NCBI GenBank assembly: GCA_018268575.1
Contig: JAFDWF010000119.1
Location: 21,984 to 85,983, forward strand
Length of the DNA: 64,000 bases
Source: Actinomycetota bacterium
Lineage (GTDB): Bacteria > Actinomycetota > Thermoleophilia > Solirubrobacterales > 70-9
Direction: 5' to 3'
A model generated the notes under the pieces. It ran no database searches and was not told the origin of the DNA. It saw only the letters and a program-made list of their open reading frames with translations. Below, piece by piece: positions 1 through 7,954 of the stretch. Each line of letters opens with the position of its first letter. The stretch's first letter is position 1. A program made the translations under genes and the position numbers.

Positions 1-2
1 TT

Positions 3-464
3 CTCGCGACCCACGACCCACTGGTCGTGTCTTCTCTGACTAAAGAGCAGGTGCAAATACTCTCTCGTGACGAACAAGGCCAGATCTCCGCAAGCCAGCC
101 CCGCGAGGATCCCCGCGGCATGGGTGTAGCTGGATTGCTGACCTCGGATGTCTACGGTCTTCGATCGCAGCTAGACAGCTACACGCTCGAACTTCTGGAC
201 GAACAGCGTCGGTTGGCGGCGCGCAGTCAGCTGAGCAAGCAGGAGCGCGAGTCCTTGCGCCACCTCACCACGGCGGTCGATGGGCTCGGCTTCGGCCGGG
301 CAACTCGTGATCCCGACTACGAGCAATTCCTCATCGCAATGGCTAGCTGGCGGGATCAGAGGGGACTTACCGGCAGCACCCTTACGCCGGAACAAAAGCT
401 TCGAGAGGAAGAGGCCGCTGCCGCAATCGTTGCCGCGATACGAAAGGAGTCGACGGCTAGGTGA
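3..464 (+). CDS. C-terminal fragment of AAA/ABC-type ATPase, Septu PtuA-like (cut by window edge)
   Basis: The frame is open from base 3 to the stop and no start lies upstream inside the window, so this is the C-terminal 153 residues of a larger protein. It opens with L-A-T-H-D-P-L-V-V, the H-switch motif that ends OLD/PtuA/SMC-like ATPase domains. The rest is a charged helical tail. The stop overlaps the GTG start of the HNH gene by four bases (GTGA), so the two are translationally coupled. An ATPase followed by a TIGR02646-like HNH nuclease is the PtuA/PtuB layout of Septu defence; retron-linked ATPase-HNH pairs look alike. The N-terminal Walker A region would decide but lies outside the window. 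Confidence 0.7.
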   Translation, partial: LATHDPLVVSSLTKEQVQILSRDEQGQISASQPREDPRGMGVAGLLTSDVYGLRSQLDSYTLELLDEQRRLAARSQLSKQERESLRHLTTAVDGLGFGRATRDPDYEQFLIAMASWRDQRGLTGSTLTPEQKLREEEAAAAIVAAIRKESTAR

Positions 465-1306
465 GATATATCGACCTCGATCTCGTCCTTCAAGAACTCC
501 CAGAAGGATGGAGTAGCGAAGCCACAGCGGCGTTTGCGGAGATCCAGGCGATAAGTGATCCGTCCGAGCGGTCTGTAGCGATAAACAAGCATCGGGCGGT
601 GTGGGCGAACCTTAAGGCTCATTTGATGCATGCCTCATTCGGGAAGTGCTGGTACTGCGAGGCAAACGAGAAGCGTTCTCCTGGGGCAGTCGATCATTTT
701 CGCCCGAAGGATGGGGTAGAAGAGGACGAAGACCATGGTGGCTACTGGTGGCTAGCGTTCGATCCGTCAAACTTTCGTTTTTCTTGCTATTTCTGCAATA
801 CCTTTGGTTCGAAAACGCGGAGTGTTCCAGGAGGCAAGCGGACCCATTTCCCCCTCGTTGACGAAGGGGCCAGAATTTCGAGCCCCGAGGCGGACCTTGA
901 TGAGGAGCGGGCTTTACTCCTCGACCCCGTCGTCCCGAGCGATCCTGGGCTCTTGTGGTTTGACCTAGACGGTCGAGCTGCGCCCATGCCCGATCTAGAT
1001 CCGAACGGTCTTTCCTACCTCCGTGCGGCTAAGTCCGTCGAGATTTACAACTTAAACGAGGCCCGGGTCAAGGACGCGCGCATGGAGTTGTCCACCGCAG
1101 TCTCCGAAGCTGTGGCGGAAGCTGACGGTTATTGGAAGAAGGTCGAGACCAAAGACCCTACGGCTCACACCGCATTTGAAAAAACGGTCAGGAGACTACG
1201 GCGGCTTGTCGACCGTGAAGCCGAGTTCAGCGCCGCAGCCCGAGCCGCTCTCATGGGGCTTCGTGGTCAGAGCGTAGTGCCGGACATTGTCCTCCGGGAC
1301 CTCTAG
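461..1306 (+). CDS. HNH nuclease of PtuB/TIGR02646 type
   Basis: Predicted 281-residue nuclease. Near residues 62-78 a CWYC pair is followed by A-V-D-H-F-R-P-K, which gives the first zinc cysteines and the catalytic His of an HNH/His-Me fold. Near residues 98-113 comes D-P-S-N-F-R-F-S-C-Y-F-C-N, supplying the Asn and the second CxxC pair. This four-cysteine HNH pattern is typical of the PtuB nuclease of Septu and of retron-associated HNH effectors. It follows the ATPase fragment with a GTGA overlap. The family cuts DNA or RNA upon phage sensing by the partner ATPase; here that role is inferred from pairing and motif. The frame appears intact. Confidence 0.8.
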   Translation: MRYIDLDLVLQELPEGWSSEATAAFAEIQAISDPSERSVAINKHRAVWANLKAHLMHASFGKCWYCEANEKRSPGAVDHFRPKDGVEEDEDHGGYWWLAFDPSNFRFSCYFCNTFGSKTRSVPGGKRTHFPLVDEGARISSPEADLDEERALLLDPVVPSDPGLLWFDLDGRAAPMPDLDPNGLSYLRAAKSVEIYNLNEARVKDARMELSTAVSEAVAEADGYWKKVETKDPTAHTAFEKTVRRLRRLVDREAEFSAAARAALMGLRGQSVVPDIVLRDL

Positions 1307-1423
1307 CGGCATCTTGAAGACCCGTCTGTTTAGCCTCACGCGGTGACGGCATTCAGTCTTGCTATTGGTACAGGTTCCTCCAAGAGGTGACGCACCCTGT
1401 GTCTAGCTTTTGCGACGTTTGGC

Positions 1424-2424
1424 TCACGTGACGCCCATCGCCAGCAACGCTTCCTCGAACTGCTGCCGCGTGATGCTGCAGTAACCACCTTGCATGCTCT
1501 GGCCGGTCAGGCCGAAATCCTCAAGCTTGGCGCCAGCCTCGATTGGCACTTCGCCGACCGTCTCGACCAGCGTCCGGTATGGCCACTGGTCCGCCGCCTC
1601 GGGATCGCCGTGCGCAGCTATCCACTCCGGTGCGAATTCCGAGGGCTCGGTGACCACGACAACCGCCGGGCAGATCGCCGGACCTCCGCCTTTGGCGCCA
1701 AGGTAGAGGACGATCAAGTCGCCGACCGCGTACGACGCTTCCCGCCAGTCGCTGATCCAACCGCGTTTCCACCAGGTGGAGTCGTCGTGACGCTGATAGT
1801 TGGACTTGACCCAGTAGCCGCGGCCATGTGCGGTCAGTTCGTCCTCGGCAAGAATGCTCTCGAGACTCGCCGATAGACCGACCCTGATCGGCGAGCCGTA
1901 CCCGCCAGGTTTGCCCAACGGTGGATGCACCCGCGGCAGCGCCGCATATTCAGCGATGAGGCCAGCGTGAATCGGTCCGCGTCGTCCCACCACGCTGCGA
2001 AGTATTCGGCGGCGGTCGCAATCTGAGCGGCGTCGAGCGTCACGCCGAGCTCGACGTTCGCATAGCTCTTGCCCCCTAGCCCCGCGTTGGTGAGGTTGCC
2101 GGAACCGACCAGCCCCCAGCTGGAGTCGATCAGGCTGAGCTTCGCGTGCAGGTTGGGCACGCTGCTGAGCTCGAAGCCGGCGTCGAGAAGAGCGTCGAGA
2201 CCCGCCGGATCGAGGACACGCGTCTGGACACTGCCCGGAACCAGCGCAGTCAGCAGACGTCGCTCGACGGCCGAGGATTCCGTCACCGCGGCGACGATCT
2301 CTTCGGCCACCGGCCTGCTCAGAAACGGACTGGCGAGCCAGACTCGCTCGACCGCCTGGCGAACCTGCGCCAGCAGCTCGGTGCGCGCATAGGTGACCAG
2401 CTCGCCAACCTCTCCCGTTGCCAT
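1424..2424 (-). pseudogene. PLD-like domain protein with EVE/PUA-like C-terminus, frameshifted
   Basis: Two overlapping minus-strand frames make one protein. The upstream part (start 2424) is a phospholipase D-like half-domain with H-A-K-L-S-L-I-D followed by G-S-G-N-L-T-N, the HxK and GSxN signature of PLD nucleases, up to A-A-W-W-D-D-A-D. The downstream part continues as P-I-H-A-G-L-I-A-E-Y in another frame, to the stop at 1424. A single missing base, for example one C in the run near 1974-1976, accounts for the break. The C-terminal half (W-V-K-S-N-Y, W-P-Y-R-T-L-V-E-T-V) resembles EVE/PUA-like modules that bind modified bases. One HxK motif suggests dimerisation. It may be a true pseudogene or a sequencing indel. 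Confidence 0.65.
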
Positions 2425-2932
2425 CCCATCCAGAATCTAAACATCTGCTCGTTCGGGGATCGCAAGAGAACGCCGATTACAGCAGCGCGACACCGGCAAG
2501 CCGCCATGAGACAAAGCCCAAGCCCAGATACGGTGTGGCGGGGATCAAGCTGGCCGTGAGCAGTTTCGATGTGACTGCGTCTGCGACTCTCGTTCGGGAG
2601 AGGGATCCGGCGCTTGTCGTCTCGAAACCACCGGTTATCGGCGTCTCTATTTTCCGTGATGGCGGCGAGGCGAAAGAGATCGACCAACAAAGACGAATAC
2701 CGACGCCGCGATCGCGGAGGCCAAGATGCTCATCGCTGCGAAGCTTGTCGCGGAGTGGCGCGATGCCGGAGTGCCCTTCGACCAGAAGCCAAATCGACGA
2801 GGTTCCGTTTTGCTAGGACGAGAACGGGAGGTGATCCTCGCGCTTGGGCTGGCCCGGCCGCCGTGAGGCAGGAGCACCCGAATCCCGGCGGCGTCCGGCG
2901 GTGGGGCGGTCCGCCGCCGGGCGGGATGCCAC
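2425..2932. other. Intergenic stretch without a convincing gene
   Basis: About 500 bases between the PLD-like gene and the small membrane peptide. Open frames on both strands are short and have no recognisable domain. The most protein-like is a plus-strand frame of 46 codons from ATG 2726 to TGA 2864 (starts M-L-I-A-A-K-L-V-A-E-W), possibly the remnant of a larger gene, since the same frame stays open further upstream without a start. No RNA gene or repeat was seen. Confidence 0.4.
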
Positions 2933-3028
2933 TCAGAGCCAGCCGTTTTGGCGGCCCGTGCGGACCAGCGAGACGAGGCCGACCGCGGCCACGCCGAGCT
3001 GGAAGAGCCACTTCAGCTGCGGATCCAT
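2933..3028 (-). CDS. 31-residue single-span membrane peptide
   Basis: ATG at 3028 is preceded by AGAAAGGAGA at a spacing of about seven bases, a near-ideal ribosome binding site that is rare elsewhere in this window. The peptide begins M-D-P-Q-L-K-W, carries a hydrophobic segment of about 15 residues (L-F-Q-L-G-V-A-A-V-G-L-V-S-L-V) and ends with a basic, polar tail R-T-G-R-Q-N-G-W-L. That is the architecture of a one-pass small membrane protein, of the kind seen in type I toxins and small regulatory peptides. It lies between the PLD-like pseudogene and the MerR-like gene and reads away from the latter. No family is recognised; function unknown. Confidence 0.5.
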   Translation of the reverse strand: MDPQLKWLFQLGVAAVGLVSLVRTGRQNGWL

Positions 3029-3201
3029 ACGATTTCTCCTTTCTGTGTTGGGGGCCATCTTCGAATCATTGAAGCACCTGGAGTGACGGCAATTCGGCTT
3101 TTGTATGGCTTTCTAAGGCTGCAAAGCCAACTTGTTAGATGTAGGCGCGCCTGATGGGAGGAGCATCAAATCTGCGAGTTATCTGCTGTTAGATTGGGAG
3201 G

Positions 3202-4209
3202 ATGAAGGGAGCTTTGGATCGCCCTGACAACGCCGCCCTGATTGCCGTCGCGGCGGAGGCCGGCTACACCGTCAGCACTCGCACGCTCGAGCCCTGGCGC
3301 TACCGCGGCCTCCTGCCACGGCCCGAGCGCCGACCCGGCACGAGGGCCCTCTGGCTCTACCCGGCCGGGACCGAGCGCCGCCTCCTGAGGTTGTTGCACT
3401 GGCGCGAGCGGACCCGCAGCCACGATCAGATCCTGGTGGCGTTGTGGGTCGAGGGTCACCCGATCGAGCCGGAGCTGGTGCGCATGGCACTCGAGCGGTT
3501 CATGCAGCAGTGGACCGCGATGATCGAACTCGAGACGGCCGCCACCGAGACCGAAGGAAAGGCAGAGGTAGTTGACAGGCTGGCGCGCCAGCTAGCGAGG
3601 ATGCGCGGTAAGGGTGCGCTGCCTCGTGTGGCGCGGATGCGTTTGGCCGATCGCGAAGCGGCATGCGGCTACATGGTGGCCAGCGTGCTCGGGATCGAGG
3701 AGGAGGTGCGTCGGCGTGAGGCCGACCTTCCCCACCTGGAGCGGATGCTCGGGATGCGAAGCGGCCACGACGGCGGCCTCGCGGCGACGATGGGTCTGGG
3801 CGGAAGCCGTGGTGAGCCGGTGCCACTGCTACCGAGCGTCGGACAGATCCGCGAGGCGATCACCGAGGCTAGTGCGGTCGAGCTCGAATTTGTGCGCCGG
3901 GTCGTCGGGGTCCTCGTGGTCCTGGTGCCGCTGGCCCTGCCGATGCTGCTCGGTGACCAGCCAGCGAAGGCCGCGCATCTCATCGACGTTGCCCGGGAAC
4001 TCTTCTCTGACCCGCCCCCGGCCGCCTTCTCCTTCGTCGCTGCCATATTCCTCGCACTGCTGCACGTCAAAGAACCGGCGCTCGAGGAGCTGGAGGCTCA
4101 CCTCGGCGCTCTGGAGCCGGGCAACCTCGCCCGCGAGCTGCGGATGTTCGCGACGTCGCCTGGGTCGGCTGCAGCGTGCTCGTCCGCAGCTCTACCTCGA
4201 CCCAGCTAG
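3202..4209 (+). CDS. MerR-like winged-helix protein with hydrophobic C-terminal half
   Basis: 335 residues. Residues 8-45 (D-N-A-A-L-I-A-V-A-A-E-A-G-Y, then L-E-P-W-R-Y-R-G-L-L-P-R-P) resemble a MerR-type helix-turn-helix with the wing replaced by R-R-P-G-T-R-A-L-W-L-Y-P. The middle is helical and charged. Residues around 235-255 (V-V-G-V-L-V-V-L-V-P-L-A-L-P-M-L-L) and 275-290 are strongly hydrophobic, so membrane association is possible. A GGGAGG sequence directly abuts the ATG, which is too close for a normal ribosome site, so the true start may be slightly downstream. TGTTAGAT occurs twice upstream (3133-3140 and 3187-3194) and could be promoter or operator. I infer a regulator; no specific family is known to me. 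Confidence 0.55.
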   Translation: MKGALDRPDNAALIAVAAEAGYTVSTRTLEPWRYRGLLPRPERRPGTRALWLYPAGTERRLLRLLHWRERTRSHDQILVALWVEGHPIEPELVRMALERFMQQWTAMIELETAATETEGKAEVVDRLARQLARMRGKGALPRVARMRLADREAACGYMVASVLGIEEEVRRREADLPHLERMLGMRSGHDGGLAATMGLGGSRGEPVPLLPSVGQIREAITEASAVELEFVRRVVGVLVVLVPLALPMLLGDQPAKAAHLIDVARELFSDPPPAAFSFVAAIFLALLHVKEPALEELEAHLGALEPGNLARELRMFATSPGSAAACSSAALPRPS

Positions 4210-4473
4210 AGATGGCCAATGACGGCGCCGATGCCGTCGCGACGTTGGCACATCAAGGGAGTGGGCGCGCGGAGAGTTGCCGCAGCCAGTAATTCGAACC
4301 GCGATCCGGCCGTATTGGGCACTAATGGCGATTCGTGCCCGAATCCGCGCATATCCACGTGTATATCGACGTACATCCGCCGGAATATCGCCCGGTTCGG
4401 CGCACAACACGGTTTGGTTTTTACCTGCAAATCGCCGGTCAGAGAAACCGGACCGCGCTGACCGCGCCCTTGG

Positions 4474-4515
4474 ATCGCACCCAGGAGGTCGGCGGTTCGA
4501 ATCCGCCTAGCTCCA
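4474..4515 (+). other. tRNA-Ala(CGC) 3' half, attachment core (copy A)
   Basis: 42 bases run from the anticodon loop ATCGCAC through CCAGG, variable loop AGGTC, T arm GGCGG-TTCGAAT-CCGCC and acceptor strand TAGCTCC to discriminator A. A CGC anticodon, A73 and a T at position 70 (fits the G3:U70 alanine identity pair) indicate tRNA-Ala. The 5' half is absent, so it is not a functional tRNA. An identical 42-base block occurs at 10962-11003 and 22460-22501. Confidence 0.75.
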
Positions 4516-4588
4516 TCGCCTCGAAGGCCCTGCAAACGAGCGGTATCGGATTCCGGGGAGGCATTCGAACCGGCCGCGAAATCCCCCT

Positions 4589-4614
4589 CGTTTCAGGCAC
4601 TAGTGCCTGAAACG
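4589..4614. repeat. 26-bp perfect palindrome in cassette A
   Basis: Arms CGTTTCAGGCAC and GTGCCTGAAACG flank a central TA, so the whole 26 bases equal their own reverse complement. It lies between the tRNA fragment and the vapBC promoter. It could bind a dimeric protein (recombinase or repressor). Transcription from the left would also make it a hairpin, but no T-run follows. Confidence 0.7.
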
Positions 4615-4698
4615 CATCGGATATGCGGGAATATGCGCCGATTCTGGGCGATTTACGACTTGACCGCGGGCCAGTTCAGCGGCCCGAATAGCGAGTGC

Positions 4699-4720
4699 AA
4701 CACCTCGTAACTCCGGTGCT
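4699..4720 (+). promoter_or_regulatory. Putative VapBC autoregulatory operator (copy 1)
   Basis: AACACC and GGTGCT form a 6-bp inverted repeat (one mismatch) with a 10-base spacer, ending 12 bases before the antitoxin ATG. The second vapBC copy carries the same element with perfect AGCACC/GGTGCT arms. Conservation of this non-coding stretch between the copies supports an operator bound by the antitoxin or VapBC complex. Confidence 0.5.
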
Positions 4721-4732
4721 ACACTCGATTCC

Positions 4733-4987
4733 ATGCCGACCACCAAACCGCGCTATACGGTCACCGACACCGGCGACCTGAGAGATCAGCTCGATCAGGC
4801 TCAGCGACGCTGGCCCGAGATCCGTGATCGCAGGGAGCTCCTGCTGAAGCTGGCGGCGGCGGGGCGCAATGCGATCGAGGCGGAAGAGACCGATCGAACC
4901 CGCGCGGTGGAAGAAACCGCCGGGGCCCTCAGCGGTGTCTACGAGCCTGGCGAACTGGAGCGGCTGCGCGAAGACTGGCCCGAGTGA
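4733..4987 (+). CDS. VapB-like antitoxin (copy 1)
   Basis: 84 residues, M-P-T-T-K-P-R-Y-T-V at the start, then a long charged helix (residues 20-55) ending in G-V-Y-E-P-G-E-L-E-R-L-R-E-D-W-P. It overlaps the PIN toxin start by four bases (GTGA), the usual antitoxin-first arrangement of VapBC. It should bind DNA through its N-terminus and neutralise the toxin with its C-terminal tail. It is nearly identical to the antitoxin at 48415-48669. The conserved upstream inverted repeat suggests autoregulation. Confidence 0.75.
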   Translation: MPTTKPRYTVTDTGDLRDQLDQAQRRWPEIRDRRELLLKLAAAGRNAIEAEETDRTRAVEETAGALSGVYEPGELERLREDWPE

Positions 4988-5367
4988 TCGTCCTCGACGC
5001 CAGCGTCCTGATCGCCCACCTCGACGAGCGGGATGCCCATCACGAGCGAGCGACTCGCTTGCTCGCGGATACCGGCGCCGAACCTTTGGGCGTCAGCACA
5101 ATCACCCTGGCCGAGACGCTGGTCGCACCGGCCAGGACAGGTCGTCTGGCGGACGCAACCTCGGCCCTCGTTCATTTGGGAGTTATTGAGCTGCCGCCCG
5201 GAATGGATGCAGCGACACGCCTCGCTCAACTTCGGAGCGATACTGGACGCAAGCTTCCCGATTGCTGCGTCTTACTTGCCGCTCAAGCAAACGGCGGCGT
5301 GATCGGCAGCTTCGATTCCGCCCTAATCGGTGCAGCCACCGATCTGGGGCTGGCGACGATCGGCTGA
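4984..5367 (+). CDS. VapC-type PIN-domain ribonuclease toxin (copy 1)
   Basis: 127 residues of a complete PIN domain. Acidic metal ligands are visible as I-V-L-D-A-S-V-L at residue 4, T-L-A-E-T-L around residue 43, K-L-P-D-C-C near residue 91 and S-F-D-S-A near residue 110. VapC enzymes are Mg-dependent RNases acting on tRNA or rRNA and are held by VapB. It starts at GTG inside the antitoxin stop. Catalytic residues look intact, so the pair is probably functional. It lies directly downstream of cassette A and opens the 6.5-kb module that also holds the type III RM genes. Confidence 0.85.
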   Translation: MIVLDASVLIAHLDERDAHHERATRLLADTGAEPLGVSTITLAETLVAPARTGRLADATSALVHLGVIELPPGMDAATRLAQLRSDTGRKLPDCCVLLAAQANGGVIGSFDSALIGAATDLGLATIG

Positions 5368-5437
5368 GATCAACGCCCGATCCACAAGCGGATCCGCGGG
5401 ACCCATTTGGGCCGCCAACCTAGGCCAGAGGGCGGCG

Positions 5438-7954
5438 TTAAACGCTGAGCGCTGCTTGAAGGGTCGACACGAAGTCTTCCAAGGCTCCCTCCCGCAGGGG
5501 CGCGAAAAAATCGTCGTAGTCACGTGGCGACAGGAAGTGAAACTGATATCTCCGCTTCTTCCGGTCCTCCCGTAGAAGCTCGTTCAGTTTGAGGAAATAG
5601 GCCTCGGCGAAAGCCAGCTTGCCGACGTTGATATCGGAGGTGTCGTCATCTGCCTTGGTCTCGACCGCGATGACCTCATCGGCGCCTTCACGCCGGAGAA
5701 AAAAGTCTGGATTAAACTGGCCGCGCTTCGACCGCCCATCGCCGCCCGGTTGATAGCCATATTCGAGAGAAAAGAAGCCCACATCCGGCGCCTTGATCCA
5801 TGCTTTCAGCGCAGCAGCATTCTCGGAGTCAAGTAGCCGCTCCACGAAAAGAAGCTCAGGAAGATGTGAGGTCGCGACTACATTGACAGGTGATTTGAAC
5901 AAAAAGCTGTTATCAACGCGACGGAGAAACGTCGGGACCTCAATAGCTCGCGCCTTCTTCAGCGCTGCCGCATCGTCCAGCGTGCCAAGCTTGGGTGAGA
6001 GTTCGTCGTAGAAGATTCCGACGTGTGAAGTCAGACCGCTGATGCGAACGCGAACGGGACCCATTGCGGAAGTACTCGTCCTCACTACACCATCGGGCTC
6101 TTGAGACCACTCGGCCCCAGCTCGCAACGTCTTCTGACGAAGCGAGCCGAACGCGCTCATTATGAGCTGGCGATTCTCTTGGCTAACCTCTTCGCCACTG
6201 AGCTTGAGGCGTTTCAACGCGGACACGATGAGTCGCTCAACCCGTTTCTTTGGGTACGCGTCCGCCAAATCTCCGTTGGTCGTCTGATCATGTAGCAGCA
6301 TTCGGCGCCGGACATCGGCGACGACCTCGGCCGTGGGGTAGTAGGTCTCGCGAACCAGGGTAGTCAGGACTACTCTCTGCTCAGAATCCGAAACCGAGAC
6401 GAACTCCGTACTCTCGGGAGCGTCACGCTGCGGCCTGAGATTTAGGTTTTTGATCTCTCTCGGCTTCTCAACTGCCCTCGCCTCGATACCAGTGGGCACT
6501 TCCTTGTAGGCGAGCCGATGCAGATCGAAATGTCTTATTGGCCGCCCGTCGCTCGGTCTTTGGGCGACGGTGGTCTCTTGGTCTAGCACCTCGGCTACCA
6601 ACTCCTCAACTTCTGGAGCCCAGCGCTGGTGATTGAAAACGTAAACGCGGGGTTCAGCCTTGATTCCCTCAGGACGACGAAGGCCTCGACCGAGCACCTG
6701 AGCCACCAGTAGCTTGCTATTGAACGCTCGCTTCTCATGCGGGTAGATCTGGAAGACATTTTTGACATCCCATCCCTCACTGAGCATCGAAACGGAGATG
6801 ATCCACTCGGCCGGATTCGAGGCATCATCAACCGTCGTCAGCCGGCCAAGGTTCGCTTCGTGTCGGGAGGAAGAGCTGACGACCAGTACTCGACTCTCGG
6901 CAGTGTCTCGATCGCCGTTCAGCTGACGCGCCAAAAAGTCCACGAGGTCTTCCCCCAACTCTTCCGCGGCCTTGATGCTTTTCGTAACCGCAATCGTCAA
7001 GGGCTTTAACGGCCGATAGGTCTTGCGATTCGCCTCATGTTGAGCTAGGAGCTTCTGAAATCTAGCGTCGTCCGTATTGGACTCGTCTTTGGCCACATAA
7101 AAGACATCCTTGACCCACCGGTCGTTGATCGCATCCCGGATGCTGTAACGGAAGATGACGTCGGCAAAGTACTCGTCCCCCACATAGCAAGTGCCAGACA
7201 AACCCACGTGGTAACGAAAGTCATAGGCCGGACTTGCGATGAACTCGCGCCATTTTTTTAGTTTTGCGTCGCTAGGCGAATAGATGTGATGGGCCTCGTC
7301 CGAAATGACCAACGTCCGCCGACCCTGCCCTTCGAAGCTGTCGGCGATCGATGAACCCGTGGCCTCATACACGGCATGAATGTTCTCAATGCAGATTTGC
7401 CCCTCTTTCACCGTCCCCGTCGCATCTACTCGCTCAGGGAGCCGGGTACCCTTCGTGTCCGGAAGGAGCGCGGTCAGGTCCGAGTCCGCCAAGAGGGCGT
7501 CAAATTTCTCCATCAGACCAGCCTCGATAGTCCGCGATGGACAGAGGATGAGTACCCGACTGACAAGCCCCTCGTTGAGCATGATCCGGGCAAGACAGAA
7601 CATCACGTAGCTCTTGCCGGTTCCGGTCGCGAGATCGAGACTACAAGCAAGCTTGTCAGGGAATGGCAGCTTCTCAAGCAGCTTGCCGAGGGTGCCATAG
7701 CGGCGCTCAAGAGCCGGAGCCGAGGCGAACGCCTCGTCCGCTAGTTCCTTGATGTTGTCGTAACGGCCGCTCGCGAGGAATTGCAGGGCAGTCCTGATCG
7801 CCTGTCTCGAATATTCGCGACCAGCCACCACAGCGTCAATGAAGTCCTCGTACGAACTAGGATCGAACATCGCGGGATCGACGCTCCCCGACACCGGCAA
7901 CACAAGATCGTCGACCGCAAATCGGTCGACCGATAGGGCTGCTTTAGGGCTCAT
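5438..7954 (-). CDS. res: Type III restriction enzyme Res subunit (SF2 helicase-nuclease)
   Basis: 838 residues. Walker A is D-L-A-T-G-T-G-K-S near residue 107, the DEAD-like box is I-S-D-E-A-H-H near residue 218, followed by V-G-L-S-G-T, then S-M-L-S-E-G-W-D-V near residue 395 and Q-V-L-G-R-G-L-R-R-P (motif VI). The C-terminal nuclease shows N-P-D-F-F then V-E-T-K-A-D around residues 745-765, a PD-(D/E)xK pattern. Type III Res needs the Mod subunit for recognition and cuts beside unmethylated head-to-head sites. Its start overlaps the end of mod by four bases (ATGA). The frame is intact, which is notable because its partner mod is frameshifted. Confidence 0.9.
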   Translation of the reverse strand: MSPKAALSVDRFAVDDLVLPVSGSVDPAMFDPSSYEDFIDAVVAGREYSRQAIRTALQFLASGRYDNIKELADEAFASAPALERRYGTLGKLLEKLPFPDKLACSLDLATGTGKSYVMFCLARIMLNEGLVSRVLILCPSRTIEAGLMEKFDALLADSDLTALLPDTKGTRLPERVDATGTVKEGQICIENIHAVYEATGSSIADSFEGQGRRTLVISDEAHHIYSPSDAKLKKWREFIASPAYDFRYHVGLSGTCYVGDEYFADVIFRYSIRDAINDRWVKDVFYVAKDESNTDDARFQKLLAQHEANRKTYRPLKPLTIAVTKSIKAAEELGEDLVDFLARQLNGDRDTAESRVLVVSSSSRHEANLGRLTTVDDASNPAEWIISVSMLSEGWDVKNVFQIYPHEKRAFNSKLLVAQVLGRGLRRPEGIKAEPRVYVFNHQRWAPEVEELVAEVLDQETTVAQRPSDGRPIRHFDLHRLAYKEVPTGIEARAVEKPREIKNLNLRPQRDAPESTEFVSVSDSEQRVVLTTLVRETYYPTAEVVADVRRRMLLHDQTTNGDLADAYPKKRVERLIVSALKRLKLSGEEVSQENRQLIMSAFGSLRQKTLRAGAEWSQEPDGVVRTSTSAMGPVRVRISGLTSHVGIFYDELSPKLGTLDDAAALKKARAIEVPTFLRRVDNSFLFKSPVNVVATSHLPELLFVERLLDSENAAALKAWIKAPDVGFFSLEYGYQPGGDGRSKRGQFNPDFFLRREGADEVIAVETKADDDTSDINVGKLAFAEAYFLKLNELLREDRKKRRYQFHFLSPRDYDDFFAPLREGALEDFVSTLQAALSV

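Larger units (their letters stand above)
4290..4645 (+). repeat. Cassette A: attachment-site-like repeat
   Basis: First of the recurring cassettes. It contains TTCGAACCG, then TTGGGCAC (4315-4322) and GTGCCC (4335-4340) separated by 12 bases, short GCATATCC-like repeats, a 42-base tRNA-Ala 3' half (4474-4515), a second TTCGAACCG, a 26-bp perfect palindrome (4589-4614) and more ATATGCGG-like repeats to about 4645. The same parts in the same order recur near 10.8 and 22.4 kb, with partial copies near 43.8 and 49.9 kb. A tRNA 3' end with flanking short repeats is what tyrosine recombinase att sites look like. No integrase lies beside it. Confidence 0.65.

Noticed and set aside
4206..4535. Minus-strand frame reading R-R-I-R-T-A-D-L-L-G-A-I-Q as a protein
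   Set aside because: It is the antisense of the tRNA-Ala 3' half and its flank. The same spurious peptide appears at every cassette.
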